Shown: in pieces, positions 6,913-15,107 of the stretch
Numbering within the stretch: position 1 is the first letter of the stretch
Layout of the letters: every line of letters starts with the position of its first letter
NCBI GenBank assembly: GCA_018710885.1
Contig: DVJA01000053.1
Coordinates: 1 to 35,786, forward strand
DNA from: Scatomorpha merdigallinarum
GTDB lineage: Bacteria; Bacillota; Clostridia; Oscillospirales; Oscillospiraceae
DNA: 35,786 nt
Direction of reading: 5' to 3'
The notes under the pieces: generated by a model
Database searches by the model: none
What the model was told of the DNA's origin: nothing
The model's input: the letters and a program-made list of their open reading frames with translations, nothing else
Position numbers and translations under genes: made by a program

Positions 6913-8277
6913 ATGAAGAGTACCTCTCAAGCCACGCGGCCGCGAGCGGTCACGGGCCCCGAGCTCTTCGACAGCGGCAGCATCTGGCGCATACTGGCGC
7001 GGATTGCCCCGCCGGTCATGTTTTCTCAACTCATACTGTCGCTCTACAACATAGTTGACAGTTACTTTGTGGGGCAATACACCGCAGATGGCCTCACGGC
7101 CCTGTCGGTTGTCTATCCGATTCAGATAGTAATCACCGCGCTGGCTGTCGGCACCGGCGTCGGCGTCAACACACACATGGCACGCATGTACGCCCAGCAC
7201 CGCGACGATGAAGCCGACACGACCGCTGGCGCAGGTCTCTTTCTCTCGCTTATTACCTGGGTAATATTCGCTGCCTTTTCGGCCTTGATAATGCGCCCCT
7301 TCGTCGAGGCCAGCGCTGAGAGCCAGGCAGCCGTCGAGTACGGCGTGACCTATGGCCTAATTGTCTGCGTCGGCAGTGTGGGCACCTTTGCCGAGAGCAT
7401 CTTCACAAAGGTACACCAGGCGCAGGGCAATATGAAGCTGCCCATGGTGGCCCAGGTGGCGGGCGCCGTAACCAATGTGGTCCTGGACCCGATACTCATT
7501 TTCGGTCTCGGCGGCATACCGGCCATGGGCGTTGCCGGAGCCGCCTGGGCCACCGTTGCCGGGCAGGTAGTCAGCGCCGTTATAACCGGAGTCCGCGGCT
7601 TCCGTCGCATCCCGCCGCTGCGCGACATCATCTATTACGCCAAGCCCATATACGCTCTAGGTTATCCTTCGATCTTCATGCAGCTCATGTACACCATATA
7701 TATAATGGTGCTCAACTTCATTCTCACCGGTTTCTCGGATGCAGCCGTCACGGTGCTGGGGCTCTACTACAAAATGCAGGGTTTCTTCTTCATCCCGCTC
7801 AACGGCCTCGGCACCTGCATAGTGCCACTGCTTAGCTTCCAGTACGCGCGGGGCAACTTCCAAAACTGCCGCAAGATTTTCTTCGACACCGTCGTAATTG
7901 CAATGGCCTTCATGCTTATAGGTGTGGCCTGCTTTGAATTTATACCCACTGCGCTGCTGGGCATATTTGCGGACGACGAGGAAGTCCTGCGCATAGGCGA
8001 AACCGCCTTCAGGATTATAGGCCTGAGTTTCATCCCCGCCGTAGTCTCGCTCACAATGCCTATGTTCTTCCAGGCCATAGGCCGCGCGCTTCCGAGCGTA
8101 CTGCTCTCTGTCACAAGGCAGATGCTCGGCCTGATCCCCCTCTTCTGGCTCTTCTCACTCATCGGCCTCGACTACACCTGGATGGCTTTTCCCTGCGCCG
8201 AAATCATAACCGCCGCCGTCGGCTCCGTGCTCTACCGCCGGCAGGTAAAGGGCTGGCAGACAGGCGAAACGCAATAA
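6913..8277 (+). CDS. MATE family multidrug/cation antiporter
   Basis: The product is a 454-residue inner-membrane exporter with about 12 transmembrane segments. It shows the MATE repeat organisation, with the family features IAPPVMFSQLILSLYNIVDSYFVGQ near the N-terminus and the matching second half from about residue 235 (GYPSIFMQLMYTIYIMVLNFIL). MATE proteins couple Na+ or H+ influx to extrusion of cationic drugs or metabolites. GAGGTG lies nine bases before ATG 6913. The gene stands downstream of tetR and SDR in the same direction and ends at a strong bidirectional terminator. Subfamily is closest by eye to the NorM/DinF-like bacterial branch; substrate is not predictable. Confidence 0.93.
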   Translation: MKSTSQATRPRAVTGPELFDSGSIWRILARIAPPVMFSQLILSLYNIVDSYFVGQYTADGLTALSVVYPIQIVITALAVGTGVGVNTHMARMYAQHRDDEADTTAGAGLFLSLITWVIFAAFSALIMRPFVEASAESQAAVEYGVTYGLIVCVGSVGTFAESIFTKVHQAQGNMKLPMVAQVAGAVTNVVLDPILIFGLGGIPAMGVAGAAWATVAGQVVSAVITGVRGFRRIPPLRDIIYYAKPIYALGYPSIFMQLMYTIYIMVLNFILTGFSDAAVTVLGLYYKMQGFFFIPLNGLGTCIVPLLSFQYARGNFQNCRKIFFDTVVIAMAFMLIGVACFEFIPTALLGIFADDEEVLRIGETAFRIIGLSFIPAVVSLTMPMFFQAIGRALPSVLLSVTRQMLGLIPLFWLFSLIGLDYTWMAFPCAEIITAAVGSVLYRRQVKGWQTGETQ

Positions 8278-8280
8278 AAA

Positions 8281-8309
8281 AACGGGCTCCCGCTTGGGAG
8301 CCCGTTTTT
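8281..8309. terminator. Bidirectional intrinsic terminator between the MATE gene and the SLH gene
   Basis: The perfect 11-bp stem AACGGGCTCCC / GGGAGCCCGTT (8281-8291, 8296-8306) around GCTT is flanked by A-rich sequence on the left and TTTTT on the right. It therefore serves both convergent genes. Confidence 0.9.
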
Positions 8310-8317
8310 ATGTAAAC

Positions 8318-9439
8318 TTATGCTTCATCGTCCTGCGGCCAGACGACGATCTCGCTGAAATCGTCCAGCACTGCTATAATGTAGTCATTGCCATCAACGG
8401 TGGTGTTGTCCTCAGTGACGGTTGTAGTGCGCCAGGTGAGGGAGGTCACAGTCTTGCCGTTCAAGCTGGTAAGTTCGGTGAGCTCGGGCACGCCATCGTT
8501 GTACTGCCCGCTCAAATCCACGCGGTACCAGCGTCCATCCTCGGTTGCGATTATCGCCCATGCGTCGCGGCCGGGGAACCAGCTCGTGCAGGGCAGCTCA
8601 TAAACCGCTGTCACGGGGCTCTCAGAGGGGATGGTTCGGGTCTTGCTCATGGCCTCTGTGATCGCCTCACGGCGCTGACCCTCGGCCGCCTCTTCGGGGT
8701 TGGCAGAATTGGGATCGGCAACGTCTGTCCAAAGTTCAACAGATGTTATGTCAACTGTAGCCACGCCGTCTTTCAGCGTCACAGTGAAGTTCGGGTTGTC
8801 ATACGCGGAGAGGTAAACTGTCTCGGCAAAGTCCTTGCCGTCCGGAGCCTGGGTGATGCGATCGCCTGTATTCACGGCACGGTAAATCAGGGTTGCAGCC
8901 TGAGCGCGGGTCAGTATCTCGCCCGGACGGATGGTGTTGTCCTCGAAGCCGTCGAAGAGCCCTGCCTGGCACATAGCTCCGACGTAGAGCACATAGCTCT
9001 GGCCGACATCTGCATAGTCGCTGTACGGAATCTCATCCGTGAGTTCAAGGCCGAGCGCAACGGCCAGTATCTTGGCCGCCAACTGGCGGTGTACCGGGTC
9101 GTTGAACTGGGTATAGGCGCAGTCCTGCTCGTTGAGCCAACCGTTGTCATAGGCGTAGCCCATCTGGCGGCCGGCCCAGTGGCCGTATTCCTCGCCCGTC
9201 TCTATGCCGAGGCACTTCGCCGTCATGGTGACGAACTCGGCGACGCTCACATCGCGGTCGGGCTTAAAAGTGCCGTCCTCATAGCCGTCTATGTAGCCCG
9301 CGTCTATCATGCTGTTCACTTCGGTGTAAAACCAGTCCTCCGGCGTGACGTCGCTGATCGTGACCTCATCGGCCAGTGCCGCCGTACCGAGTGAGAGCGT
9401 CAGCGTAAGTGCCAACGCGGCAGAAGCAAATTTTTTCAT
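8318..9439 (-). CDS. S-layer homology (SLH) domain surface protein
   Basis: The 373-residue protein has a signal peptide (MKKFASAALALTLTLSLG..ALA). Three SLH modules follow, at about residues 27-75 (WFYTEVNSMIDAGYIDGYEDG), 83-135 and 140-190 (YVLYVGAMCQAGLFDGFEDN). SLH modules attach proteins to secondary cell-wall polymers. The last ~170 residues are a beta-rich domain of unknown function with conserved-looking Trp and Tyr (DAWAIIATEDGRWYRVDLSG). GGAGGTG precedes ATG 9439 with eight-base spacing. It is monocistronic, between the ychF terminator and the terminator at 8281-8309. No clear promoter was found in the short upstream gap. Confidence 0.9.
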   Translation of the reverse strand: MKKFASAALALTLTLSLGTAALADEVTISDVTPEDWFYTEVNSMIDAGYIDGYEDGTFKPDRDVSVAEFVTMTAKCLGIETGEEYGHWAGRQMGYAYDNGWLNEQDCAYTQFNDPVHRQLAAKILAVALGLELTDEIPYSDYADVGQSYVLYVGAMCQAGLFDGFEDNTIRPGEILTRAQAATLIYRAVNTGDRITQAPDGKDFAETVYLSAYDNPNFTVTLKDGVATVDITSVELWTDVADPNSANPEEAAEGQRREAITEAMSKTRTIPSESPVTAVYELPCTSWFPGRDAWAIIATEDGRWYRVDLSGQYNDGVPELTELTSLNGKTVTSLTWRTTTVTEDNTTVDGNDYIIAVLDDFSEIVVWPQDDEA

Positions 9440-9510
9440 ACAAACACCTCCATTGTTGTATGGGTAACTACACTTATGACGCAGCCCTGTAAATATTGTT
9501 CCGCATACAT

Positions 9511-9538
9511 TAAAAGGCGAGCCACATGGCTCGCCTTT
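9511..9538 (-). terminator. Terminator of ychF
   Basis: AAAGGCGAGCC and GGCTCGCCTTT (9513-9523 and 9528-9538) form an 11-bp stem with a four-base loop. On the minus strand TTTTA follows, directly after the ychF stop codon region. Confidence 0.8.
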
Positions 9539-9542
9539 ACTA

Positions 9543-10637
9543 TCATACGTTGAAACGGAAGAGCGTCACGTCGCCGTCGCGCATGACGTACTCCTTACCC
9601 TCGCTGCGCACGAGGCCCTTTTCCTTGGCAGCGGCCATATTGCCGCAGGCCTTCAGGTCGTCGAAGGCCACGATCTCGGCGCGAATGAAGCCGCGCTCAA
9701 AGTCGGAGTGGATTTTTCCCGCCGCCTGGGGCGCTTTGGTGCCTTTGGTGATGGTCCAGGCCCTGACTTCGTCACTGCCGCAGGTGAGGAAGCTGATGAG
9801 GCCCAGGAGCGCATAGGAGCACTTAATGAGCCTGTCCAGGCCGCTCTCATGCAGGCCGAGCTCTTCGAGGAACATAGCGCGCTCCTCGGGCTCCAGCTCT
9901 CCTATCTCCTGTTCAGTGCGCGCGCAGATCGGCAAAACCTGGCTGCCCTCGGCGTCCGCTATGGCCTTGACAGCCTGATAGTATGGATTGGACTCGCAGT
10001 TGGCGACGCCGTCCTCGTCCATGTTGGCGGCGTATATGACCGGCTTGAGGCTCAGCAAATCGACAGTCTCTATGAGTTCACGCTCGTCGTCGCTGCACTC
10101 CCAACTACGTGCAGTCTTGCCCTCGTTGAGGTGGGCCAGCAGACGCTCAAAGATTTCGGCTTCGTGCAGAGGCTTCTTATCGCCGCCCTTTGCCGCCTTC
10201 TTGGACTTGTCTATGCGCCGCTCCACGAGCTCCATGTCTGCCATGATGAGCTCAAGGTTTATGATGTCTATGTCCCTCGCCGGGTCGGTGCCGCCCTCGA
10301 CATGGATGATGTTCTCATCGTCAAAGCAGCGCACGACGTGGATTATTGCATCTGTGCGGCGTATGTTTTCCAGGAACTTGTTGCCCAGGCCCTCGCCGTG
10401 GCTGGCGCCCTTGACAAGCCCTGCTATGTCAACGAACTCAATCACGGCCGGGGTGTACTTCTTGGGGTTATAGAGGTCGCGCAGGAAATCCAGCCTCTCA
10501 TCCGGCACGGCAACCATGCCGACGTTGGGCTCTATCGTGCAGAACGGATAGTTGGCGCTCTCAGCGCCTGCGTTCGTTATGGCGTTAAAAAGGGTGCTCT
10601 TGCCTACATTCGGCAGTCCCACGATACCGAGTTTCAT
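9543..10637 (-). CDS. ychF: Redox-regulated ATPase YchF (OLA1 family)
   Basis: At 364 residues this is the normal length for YchF, a universally conserved Obg-related P-loop protein that prefers ATP and associates with ribosomes. Visible motifs are G1 GLPNVGKS (residues 7-14), the switch region NYPFCTIEPN, G3 DIAGLVKGAS, and a C-terminal TGS domain ending DVTLFRFNV. The divergent G4 position (NMDE in place of NKxD) matches the family's relaxed base specificity. GGGAG lies upstream of ATG 10637, and a sigma-A promoter is at 10706-10734. It is transcribed alone. Confidence 0.97.
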   Translation of the reverse strand: MKLGIVGLPNVGKSTLFNAITNAGAESANYPFCTIEPNVGMVAVPDERLDFLRDLYNPKKYTPAVIEFVDIAGLVKGASHGEGLGNKFLENIRRTDAIIHVVRCFDDENIIHVEGGTDPARDIDIINLELIMADMELVERRIDKSKKAAKGGDKKPLHEAEIFERLLAHLNEGKTARSWECSDDERELIETVDLLSLKPVIYAANMDEDGVANCESNPYYQAVKAIADAEGSQVLPICARTEQEIGELEPEERAMFLEELGLHESGLDRLIKCSYALLGLISFLTCGSDEVRAWTITKGTKAPQAAGKIHSDFERGFIRAEIVAFDDLKACGNMAAAKEKGLVRSEGKEYVMRDGDVTLFRFNV

Positions 10638-10705
10638 TTATCATATCTCCCTTGCCTGAGTTTATAAGCAGTTCAAACCGCCGTGCGCCCGGCGTTTCAA
10701 CGCAA

Positions 10706-10734
10706 ATTATACCACAGTGTGCCTGGCCGCTCAA
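10706..10734 (-). promoter_or_regulatory. Sigma-A promoter for ychF
   Basis: On the minus strand TTGAGC (10734-10729), 17 bases, and a perfect TATAAT (10711-10706) lie about 70 bp upstream of the ychF start. Confidence 0.8.
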
Positions 10735-10934
10735 GAGATAATCTTTGCATTGCCGCTTTTGCTGTCGGTACACAGCCGCGGCATATTAAAAAGAGGCCAT
10801 TGGCCCTGCCAAACTACGCTGTATGCTAAAGAAAGACCGACGTCGGCAGCGTAAAGGAAGCAGACAAGCCGCTGTAAAACCTGCCCAGCGTATAGCTCGG
10901 ACCCTGGTTCTTTTACCACCTCCACAGAGAAAAG
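10735..10934. other. Gene-free stretch with self-complementary segments
   Basis: About 200 bp between the ychF promoter and the terminator of the VOC gene have no credible coding frame. CTACGCTG near 10825 can pair with CAGCGTATAG near 10888 with a two-base bulge, and GGCAG near 10850 with CTGCC near 10881. GAGGCC (10793) and the CACCTC end (10917) also face each other. A weak plus-strand promoter (TTGCTG, 17 bases, CATATT) is possible. This could be a structured small RNA, but I could not match it to a known class. Confidence 0.2.
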
Positions 10935-10975
10935 TTAGCCGGAGTGTATTCCACATCGGAATACGCCCCGGCTAA
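10935..10975 (-). terminator. Terminator of the dhaL-dhaK-aldolase-VOC operon
   Basis: TTAGCCGG..TGTATTCC pairs with GGAATACG..CCGGCTAA across ACATC, leaving a small internal mismatch. On the minus strand CTTTTCT follows. It lies 58 bp beyond the VOC stop. Confidence 0.75.
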
Positions 10976-11032
10976 TATGTTTAAGTGTCGGAGAATGGTG
11001 CTGGTCCCACGCCCCGGCACTGTCTGCGCACT

Positions 11033-11356
11033 TTACGCTTCCATATACAGCTCCAGGATAGCCCCGTCCTTCCACACGAAGGCCAGCTTGTCGCCCTTGT
11101 CATTGGCGTCCATGGGACCGCAGATGACGGAATCGGCGTCGTCGATGTACTTCTGCAGGTCATCGACTTTGTAGGCCACATGCGGGTTGCGGTGCAGCAC
11201 TTCCGGGAAGGGAGTGCCCTCCTCGAACTTCAGGTACTCTATCTTGTAGTCGTAGTCGTCTACATTGCTGACCCAGAATCCGGCTCCCTCGTTGTGGACC
11301 ATACCGGGCTTTTTATTGGTAATGGGAATGCCGATGTGCATATATTCAGCGGACAT
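11033..11356 (-). CDS. Small VOC/glyoxalase-fold protein
   Basis: The 107-residue protein begins with the beta-alpha start typical of vicinal-oxygen-chelate proteins (MSAEYMHIGIPITNKKPG). Pairs of strands follow (GFWVSNVDDYDYKIEYLKF, PHVAYKVDDLQKYI, KLAFVWKDGAILELYME). Likely metal ligands include His7, His59 and a C-terminal Glu, but that is inference. AGGAGG precedes ATG 11356. It is the last gene of the operon, 68 bp after the aldolase gene. Given its neighbours it may isomerise or otherwise process the phosphorylated keto-sugar, the step done by LsrG (a different fold) in the autoinducer-2 pathway. No direct evidence for that exists here. Confidence 0.8.
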   Translation of the reverse strand: MSAEYMHIGIPITNKKPGMVHNEGAGFWVSNVDDYDYKIEYLKFEEGTPFPEVLHRNPHVAYKVDDLQKYIDDADSVICGPMDANDKGDKLAFVWKDGAILELYMEA

Positions 11357-11424
11357 AGTATTTCCTCCTAAAGTTCCTGCGCAATCAGGATGAGAGCAAA
11401 CTGCTCCAGCGCCCCGCCGCAGGG

Positions 11425-12309
11425 TTATTTGCTGTTCTTAATCTCCTCGTAGACCTCGAAGGCCTGTTTGGGGGTATAGCCCTCATGCACCACTTTGCCG
11501 ATGGCCTGAGCCATACCGGCGGGGCAGTCGGACTGGAAGATGTTGCGGCCCATGTCCACGCCGTGGGCGCCGTCGCGTATAGCCTTGTAGGCCATCTCAA
11601 GGGCGTCGAGCTCGGGCAGCTTTTTGCCGCCGGCTATCACTATGGGCACCGGGCAGGCGGCCGCCACATGCTCGAAACCGTCGCAGTAATAGCTCTTGAC
11701 GATGTTGGCGCCGTTCTCTGCCAGGACGCGGGTTGCCAGCAGGAAGAACTTTTCGGTGCGTTCCATGTCCTTGCCCACCGCGACGACTCCGAGCGTCGGA
11801 ATGCCGTAACCGGTGGCGGCGTCCACCGTGCGGGCAAGCAGTTCGAGCGAACGGCTTTCACCCGGCGCGCCTATGAAGGTCTGCACCGCAACGCAGTCGG
11901 CGTCGGTGCGCACGGCGTTCTCTATGTCACAGGCGAAGCCGCCGCCGTTGGACATGTCGTCGTAGAGCACGGTGGAGTCATATGTCACGCGCACGCACTT
12001 GGCCACGCGGGCCGCGGGGGATATGCAGGTGCGGAAGACTCCGCGCGTGCCCATCAATACATCAACGTGGGGGATCAGCGGGGGTATCACCAGGTCAATG
12101 CGCTCCAGCCCGGACGTGGGGCCCATGATGTAGCCGTGGTCGAAGGCCAGCATGACCGTGTTGCCGGATTTCGGGTTGAATATGCGGGCCAGACGGCTCT
12201 TCATGCCGAAGTCGCAGTGGGAAGCGCCCTTGACGTAGAAGCCCTCCTGCACCGCGGGCACGTCCAGATGGTAGTCGTGGGCGGCCTTGTTTCCAATGTT
12301 GTCAGCCAT
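11425..12309 (-). CDS. LsrF-like class I aldolase/thiolase
   Basis: The 294-residue protein closely follows LsrF, the 3-hydroxy-5-phosphonooxypentane-2,4-dione thiolase of autoinducer-2 breakdown. Shared blocks include TVMLAFDHGY, GPTSGLERID, VPIVIAGGKKLPE and GVDMGRNIFQSD. The Schiff-base lysine is Lys205 in NIVKSYYCDGFEH, matching the catalytic Lys of LsrF (IIKTYY). Family members cleave or form C-C bonds of phosphorylated ketoses, giving DHAP among the products. The gene starts 3 bp after dhaK and is followed by the VOC gene. The exact substrate is uncertain: other LsrF/FbaB-like aldolases act on different sugar phosphates, so no symbol is given. Confidence 0.88.
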   Translation of the reverse strand: MADNIGNKAAHDYHLDVPAVQEGFYVKGASHCDFGMKSRLARIFNPKSGNTVMLAFDHGYIMGPTSGLERIDLVIPPLIPHVDVLMGTRGVFRTCISPAARVAKCVRVTYDSTVLYDDMSNGGGFACDIENAVRTDADCVAVQTFIGAPGESRSLELLARTVDAATGYGIPTLGVVAVGKDMERTEKFFLLATRVLAENGANIVKSYYCDGFEHVAAACPVPIVIAGGKKLPELDALEMAYKAIRDGAHGVDMGRNIFQSDCPAGMAQAIGKVVHEGYTPKQAFEVYEEIKNSK

Positions 12310-12312
12310 AAC

Positions 12313-13311
12313 TTACTCCTTGCTGTATGCGGGAGTGTGGCAGGAGGTGTTCCACAGACGGAGCGTCTCGTCGTCCCACTTGGCAATGTTCATCTGGAAG
12401 CCGGCAGCCTCCTGCACGGTGAGGATTTCGCCGACCATGCTGGCCACGACCTCTACTCCCTTGGCGCGCAGGAACTCCACGGTGTCCTTGAACAGCACCA
12501 GCATCTCCATCATGGTGGTAGCGCCGCAGCCGTTTATCATGACGAAGGCCTTGTCCCCGGCCTTCAGGCCGAGCTTGGAACTGAGCGCCTCGGCTACGGT
12601 GGCGACAGTGTCCTTGGAGGACATCATCGGCACGCGCACGCCGCCGCCTTCGCCGTGCTGTCCGGCGCCGATCTCCATCATGTCGGTCTCACCCAGGTCG
12701 CCGAAGGGCATACCGTTCTGCGGATGCGTGGCGTCGGTGGACTTGACGGTGATAGAGGCCATGTTGTCGGCGTAGTGCTGGGCAATCTCGGCCACTTCGT
12801 CGAGGCTCTTGCCCTCGCGGGCGGCAGCGGCTGCGATATGATAAAGCGCCACGGCACCGGCAAGGCCGCGCTTGTTGTCCTCGCCGTTGGGGTCATACTG
12901 TATCTCTTCGCCGGTGACTACCTGACGGAAGTTGAGCCCGGCCTTCTGAGCCAGCTTGATGGCCTGCTTACCGGCGAGCTGGTCACCGGCGTAGTTGAGA
13001 GTGAGCAGCAGCACGCCGTGGCCCTTGTCAGCGCGCTTCATGGCCTCGAACACCAGCTTGGCGTTGGGCGCGGCGAAAATGTCGCCCACAGCCTGGATGT
13101 CCAGCATGCCCTTGCCGACGAAGCCGGCCTGCGCGGGCTCGTGGCCGGAGCCGCCGTAGGTGACGATGGTCACGCGGTCGGCGTTCTCCAGGTCCTTGCT
13201 TATAACCAAATGCCCGTCTACTGTTACGATGTCGGGGTAAGCCAGGCCCAGGCCGACGAGTTCTTCGTCGGTGATGGTCTCAGGGGCGTTGATGAATTTC
13301 TTCATTTTCAT
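12313..13311 (-). CDS. dhaK: Dihydroxyacetone kinase-type subunit DhaK
   Basis: The 332-residue substrate-binding subunit has GGSGHEPA (residues 53-60), NYAGD (106-110), and His219 in GAGQHGEGGG, corresponding to the His that forms a covalent hemiaminal with the keto substrate. The start at 13311 (MKMKK) is chosen over 13323 because AGGTGG lies eight bases upstream. It follows dhaL by 33 bp and overlaps functionally with it: DhaL supplies the nucleotide. Separate K and L subunits are normally PTS-driven through DhaM, but no dhaM is present here. The LsrF-like neighbour suggests the substrate may be a longer ketose rather than dihydroxyacetone. Confidence 0.9.
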   Translation of the reverse strand: MKMKKFINAPETITDEELVGLGLAYPDIVTVDGHLVISKDLENADRVTIVTYGGSGHEPAQAGFVGKGMLDIQAVGDIFAAPNAKLVFEAMKRADKGHGVLLLTLNYAGDQLAGKQAIKLAQKAGLNFRQVVTGEEIQYDPNGEDNKRGLAGAVALYHIAAAAAREGKSLDEVAEIAQHYADNMASITVKSTDATHPQNGMPFGDLGETDMMEIGAGQHGEGGGVRVPMMSSKDTVATVAEALSSKLGLKAGDKAFVMINGCGATTMMEMLVLFKDTVEFLRAKGVEVVASMVGEILTVQEAAGFQMNIAKWDDETLRLWNTSCHTPAYSKE

Positions 13312-13344
13312 AGTTAATACCACCTGTTCAGTATTTTATTTCAT

Positions 13345-13950
13345 TCACTCGGCAAGTCCACGGAAGAAGTAGGACATGGACATTGCCCCAGCGTCGGGCG
13401 TTCCTATGGTCTGCTCGCCATAGCTCTTGGCCCTTCCAAACTTGGATACGAAATTCTTGGAGTTCTCAGCGCCCTCGGCGGCCGCGGCGGCCGCGGCGGT
13501 AAACAAACCGGCTTCGTCGCTGCCCTCATATGCCTCGACAGCCTCCGTGGCAGGGATCAGTGCGTCCATCATGGTCTTGTCGCCCACTTTGGCGCCGGAT
13601 ATATCCTCCAGAGCCTCAAGGGCGCTCGCAAACATTGTCTTCAGCCCGGCGACGTCTATCTCATCACCCTCGGGCGCACCTTCCTGCATGCCGTCCAACC
13701 AGGTGTTCCAGAGCGGCACTGCGCTGCCGCCGTTGAGCTCCATGACGGCCATCGCGGCGTCGTCCAGCATCGACTGTATGCCTCCCTCGGCCGCCGTCAC
13801 CGCGTCCGAAATGGCTCCGGCTATCTTGCTCATGGTAAGGCCGTGATCCGCGTCTCCGAAGCGGGCGTCTATGTCGCTCAGTTCCTGTTCGGCGCCGGCA
13901 ACTGCGCTGCATGCGTTTTGCAGTCTGACCGCAAATTCGGCTTTGGTCAC
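13345..13950 (-). CDS. dhaL: Dihydroxyacetone kinase-type subunit DhaL
   Basis: The 201-residue nucleotide-binding subunit carries FGDADHGLTM (residues 31-40) with the Mg-binding acids, GDKTMMDAL, and GRAKSYGEQTIGTPDAGA near the end, all diagnostic of DhaL. An eight-residue alanine run precedes the last motif. The start is GTG at 13950, with GAGGAGGTG upstream at good spacing. It is the first gene of the dhaL-dhaK-aldolase-VOC operon, the reverse of the common dhaK-dhaL order. Its promoter overlaps two operator-like palindromes, and the SorC-type regulator gene lies directly upstream. Confidence 0.92.
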   Translation of the reverse strand: MTKAEFAVRLQNACSAVAGAEQELSDIDARFGDADHGLTMSKIAGAISDAVTAAEGGIQSMLDDAAMAVMELNGGSAVPLWNTWLDGMQEGAPEGDEIDVAGLKTMFASALEALEDISGAKVGDKTMMDALIPATEAVEAYEGSDEAGLFTAAAAAAAEGAENSKNFVSKFGRAKSYGEQTIGTPDAGAMSMSYFFRGLAE

Positions 13951-14010
13951 TGCTTACACCTCCTCTCTTGATGCGGGCGTTAACTTGCACCCGTTTTCCA
14001 ACGCGATTTT

Positions 14011-14057
14011 GTTACGTTCGTAACTTAAACGTTAGCACATGTGGTTACTTATGTCAA
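14011..14057 (-). promoter_or_regulatory. dhaL promoter with two operator-like palindromes
   Basis: On the minus strand TTGACA (14057-14052), 17 bases, and TAACGT (14034-14029) form the promoter. An imperfect palindrome, GTTAGCACATGTGGTTAC (14031-14048, central CACATGTG perfect), fills the spacer. A second, GTTACGTTCGTAAC (14011-14024), sits at the expected transcription start. Both positions are repressor-like. The second closely matches a palindrome at the gntR promoter. Confidence 0.7.
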
Positions 14058-14121
14058 TAGTTAAAGCCAATTCCCCCATAATGAACAAAAGTCAACTGCA
14101 CCACTTGGCAGAACAGCACAA

Positions 14122-14163
14122 AACCTCCCCGCAGAGTACGCTTTGCGTATCCGTGGGGAGGTT
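14122..14163 (-). terminator. Terminator of the SorC-family regulator gene
   Basis: AACCTCCCC (14122-14130) pairs with GGGGAGGTT (14155-14163), with further pairing of GTACGC/GCGTAT inside. On the minus strand TTTTGTGC follows. It separates the regulator from the dhaL operon. Confidence 0.8.
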
Positions 14164-14174
14164 ACATATGTTAA

Positions 14175-15107
14175 TCACTGCTCCAAGAGCGTTTCAATTA
14201 CCTCGGATCGGGCCACAATTTGCGTGAAGAAACCGGACTTCAAAGCGCCTCGGACCGCCTTCGGGCTTGTGTTTGCGGAGCACACGCCGATGATGTTCGG
14301 ACAGCGTCTGAGCACATCGGCCGGTATCTGGATGGCGAAGTCCTGATCCGACTGGACGACATAGCCGTCTTCATTGAAATAGTATATGAGCATTCTGCCG
14401 CAGGCCCTGCGCTGTTGCAGCAAGTTGCCGTAACGCACAAGCGAGGCGAAGTCGGGACTGGACGGATAGTCGCCGATGTTTACCAGGGCAGTGTCCAGCA
14501 TCTCCCACTGCCGGTAAATCTGGCGGTAGACTTCGGTGGAGCAGAGCACTTCTTTTTCCTCCAGGCTCTCAGGGAGGGCCGGGAGATAGAGAAAATGCGG
14601 GGTAGCTCCCAGCTGCTGTGCCATGAGGCGTATATTCTCGTTGGACTGGTAGTTACGGGCCGGTATACTTGCATTCCCCACCAGCGGGCATATGTCCGTG
14701 ACCGTACTGTCTGTCTGCGGATTTTGCTCGAGCCAGCTCACTATCTGGCCTATGAGATAGCCCCAGCCTACCCCCAGGCGCCTGGTGCCGAGCTGCTGCA
14801 TGAGCTGCAGCGCCCCCTGTGAGAGTCGCCTGTTGACGTCGTCGTTGTCACCGTCGTCGTCTACAAGCACGCCGTCCTGAATGGAGCTTATGCTCTTAAG
14901 GCGGTCCAGAAGTCTGGCAGTTTTGGTCTCCGGGTCGTGAATAGTTATCTCAACCACACCCAGTTCCCTCGCCTCTGCCAGCAGCCGGCTGACCATCGGG
15001 CGGGAAATCCCGAGCTCGCCGGCTATGTCGCTCTGCTTCTTATCCTCCAAATAATAGCGGCGGGCTACATAGGCCAGCCGCTTTCGTTTCTCCTGGCTGA
15101 TATTCAA
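14175..15107 (-). CDS. SorC/DeoR-like (LsrR-type) sugar-binding transcriptional regulator
   Basis: The 310-residue protein has an N-terminal helix-turn-helix (KKQSDIAGELGISRPMVSRLLAEARELGVVEI, residues 23-54). A long C-terminal SorC effector domain of the kind that binds phosphorylated sugars follows (GVGWGYLIGQIV; DFAIQIPADVLRRCPNIIGVCSA). LsrR, the autoinducer-2 regulator, is in the same family. It is transcribed toward the dhaL operon but separated from it by a terminator, and is divergent from the GntR gene. Its likely targets are the palindromes at the dhaL promoter. A weak minus-strand promoter may lie at 15218-15246 (TTGCTT, 17 bases, TATACT). Confidence 0.9.
   Translation of the reverse strand: MNISQEKRKRLAYVARRYYLEDKKQSDIAGELGISRPMVSRLLAEARELGVVEITIHDPETKTARLLDRLKSISSIQDGVLVDDDGDNDDVNRRLSQGALQLMQQLGTRRLGVGWGYLIGQIVSWLEQNPQTDSTVTDICPLVGNASIPARNYQSNENIRLMAQQLGATPHFLYLPALPESLEEKEVLCSTEVYRQIYRQWEMLDTALVNIGDYPSSPDFASLVRYGNLLQQRRACGRMLIYYFNEDGYVVQSDQDFAIQIPADVLRRCPNIIGVCSANTSPKAVRGALKSGFFTQIVARSEVIETLLEQ

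Noticed and set aside
8294..9394. 366-codon open frame on the plus strand
   Set aside because: It is antisense to the SLH protein gene and starts inside the terminator. The SLH modules on the minus strand are unmistakable.
10793..10922. Signal recognition particle RNA, because of a GGAAGCAG string
   Set aside because: The flanking SRP core sequence and its pairing are missing.
10731..10925. 64-codon minus-strand frame in the gap between the VOC gene and ychF
   Set aside because: It runs into the ychF promoter, shows no family resemblance, and its start has no separate ribosome site.
11485..13317. 610-codon open frame on the plus strand
   Set aside because: It lies antisense to dhaK and the LsrF-like gene, whose products have clear family motifs. 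Its translation is rich in His/Val/Gly with no recognisable domain, typical of a shadow frame in GC-rich DNA.
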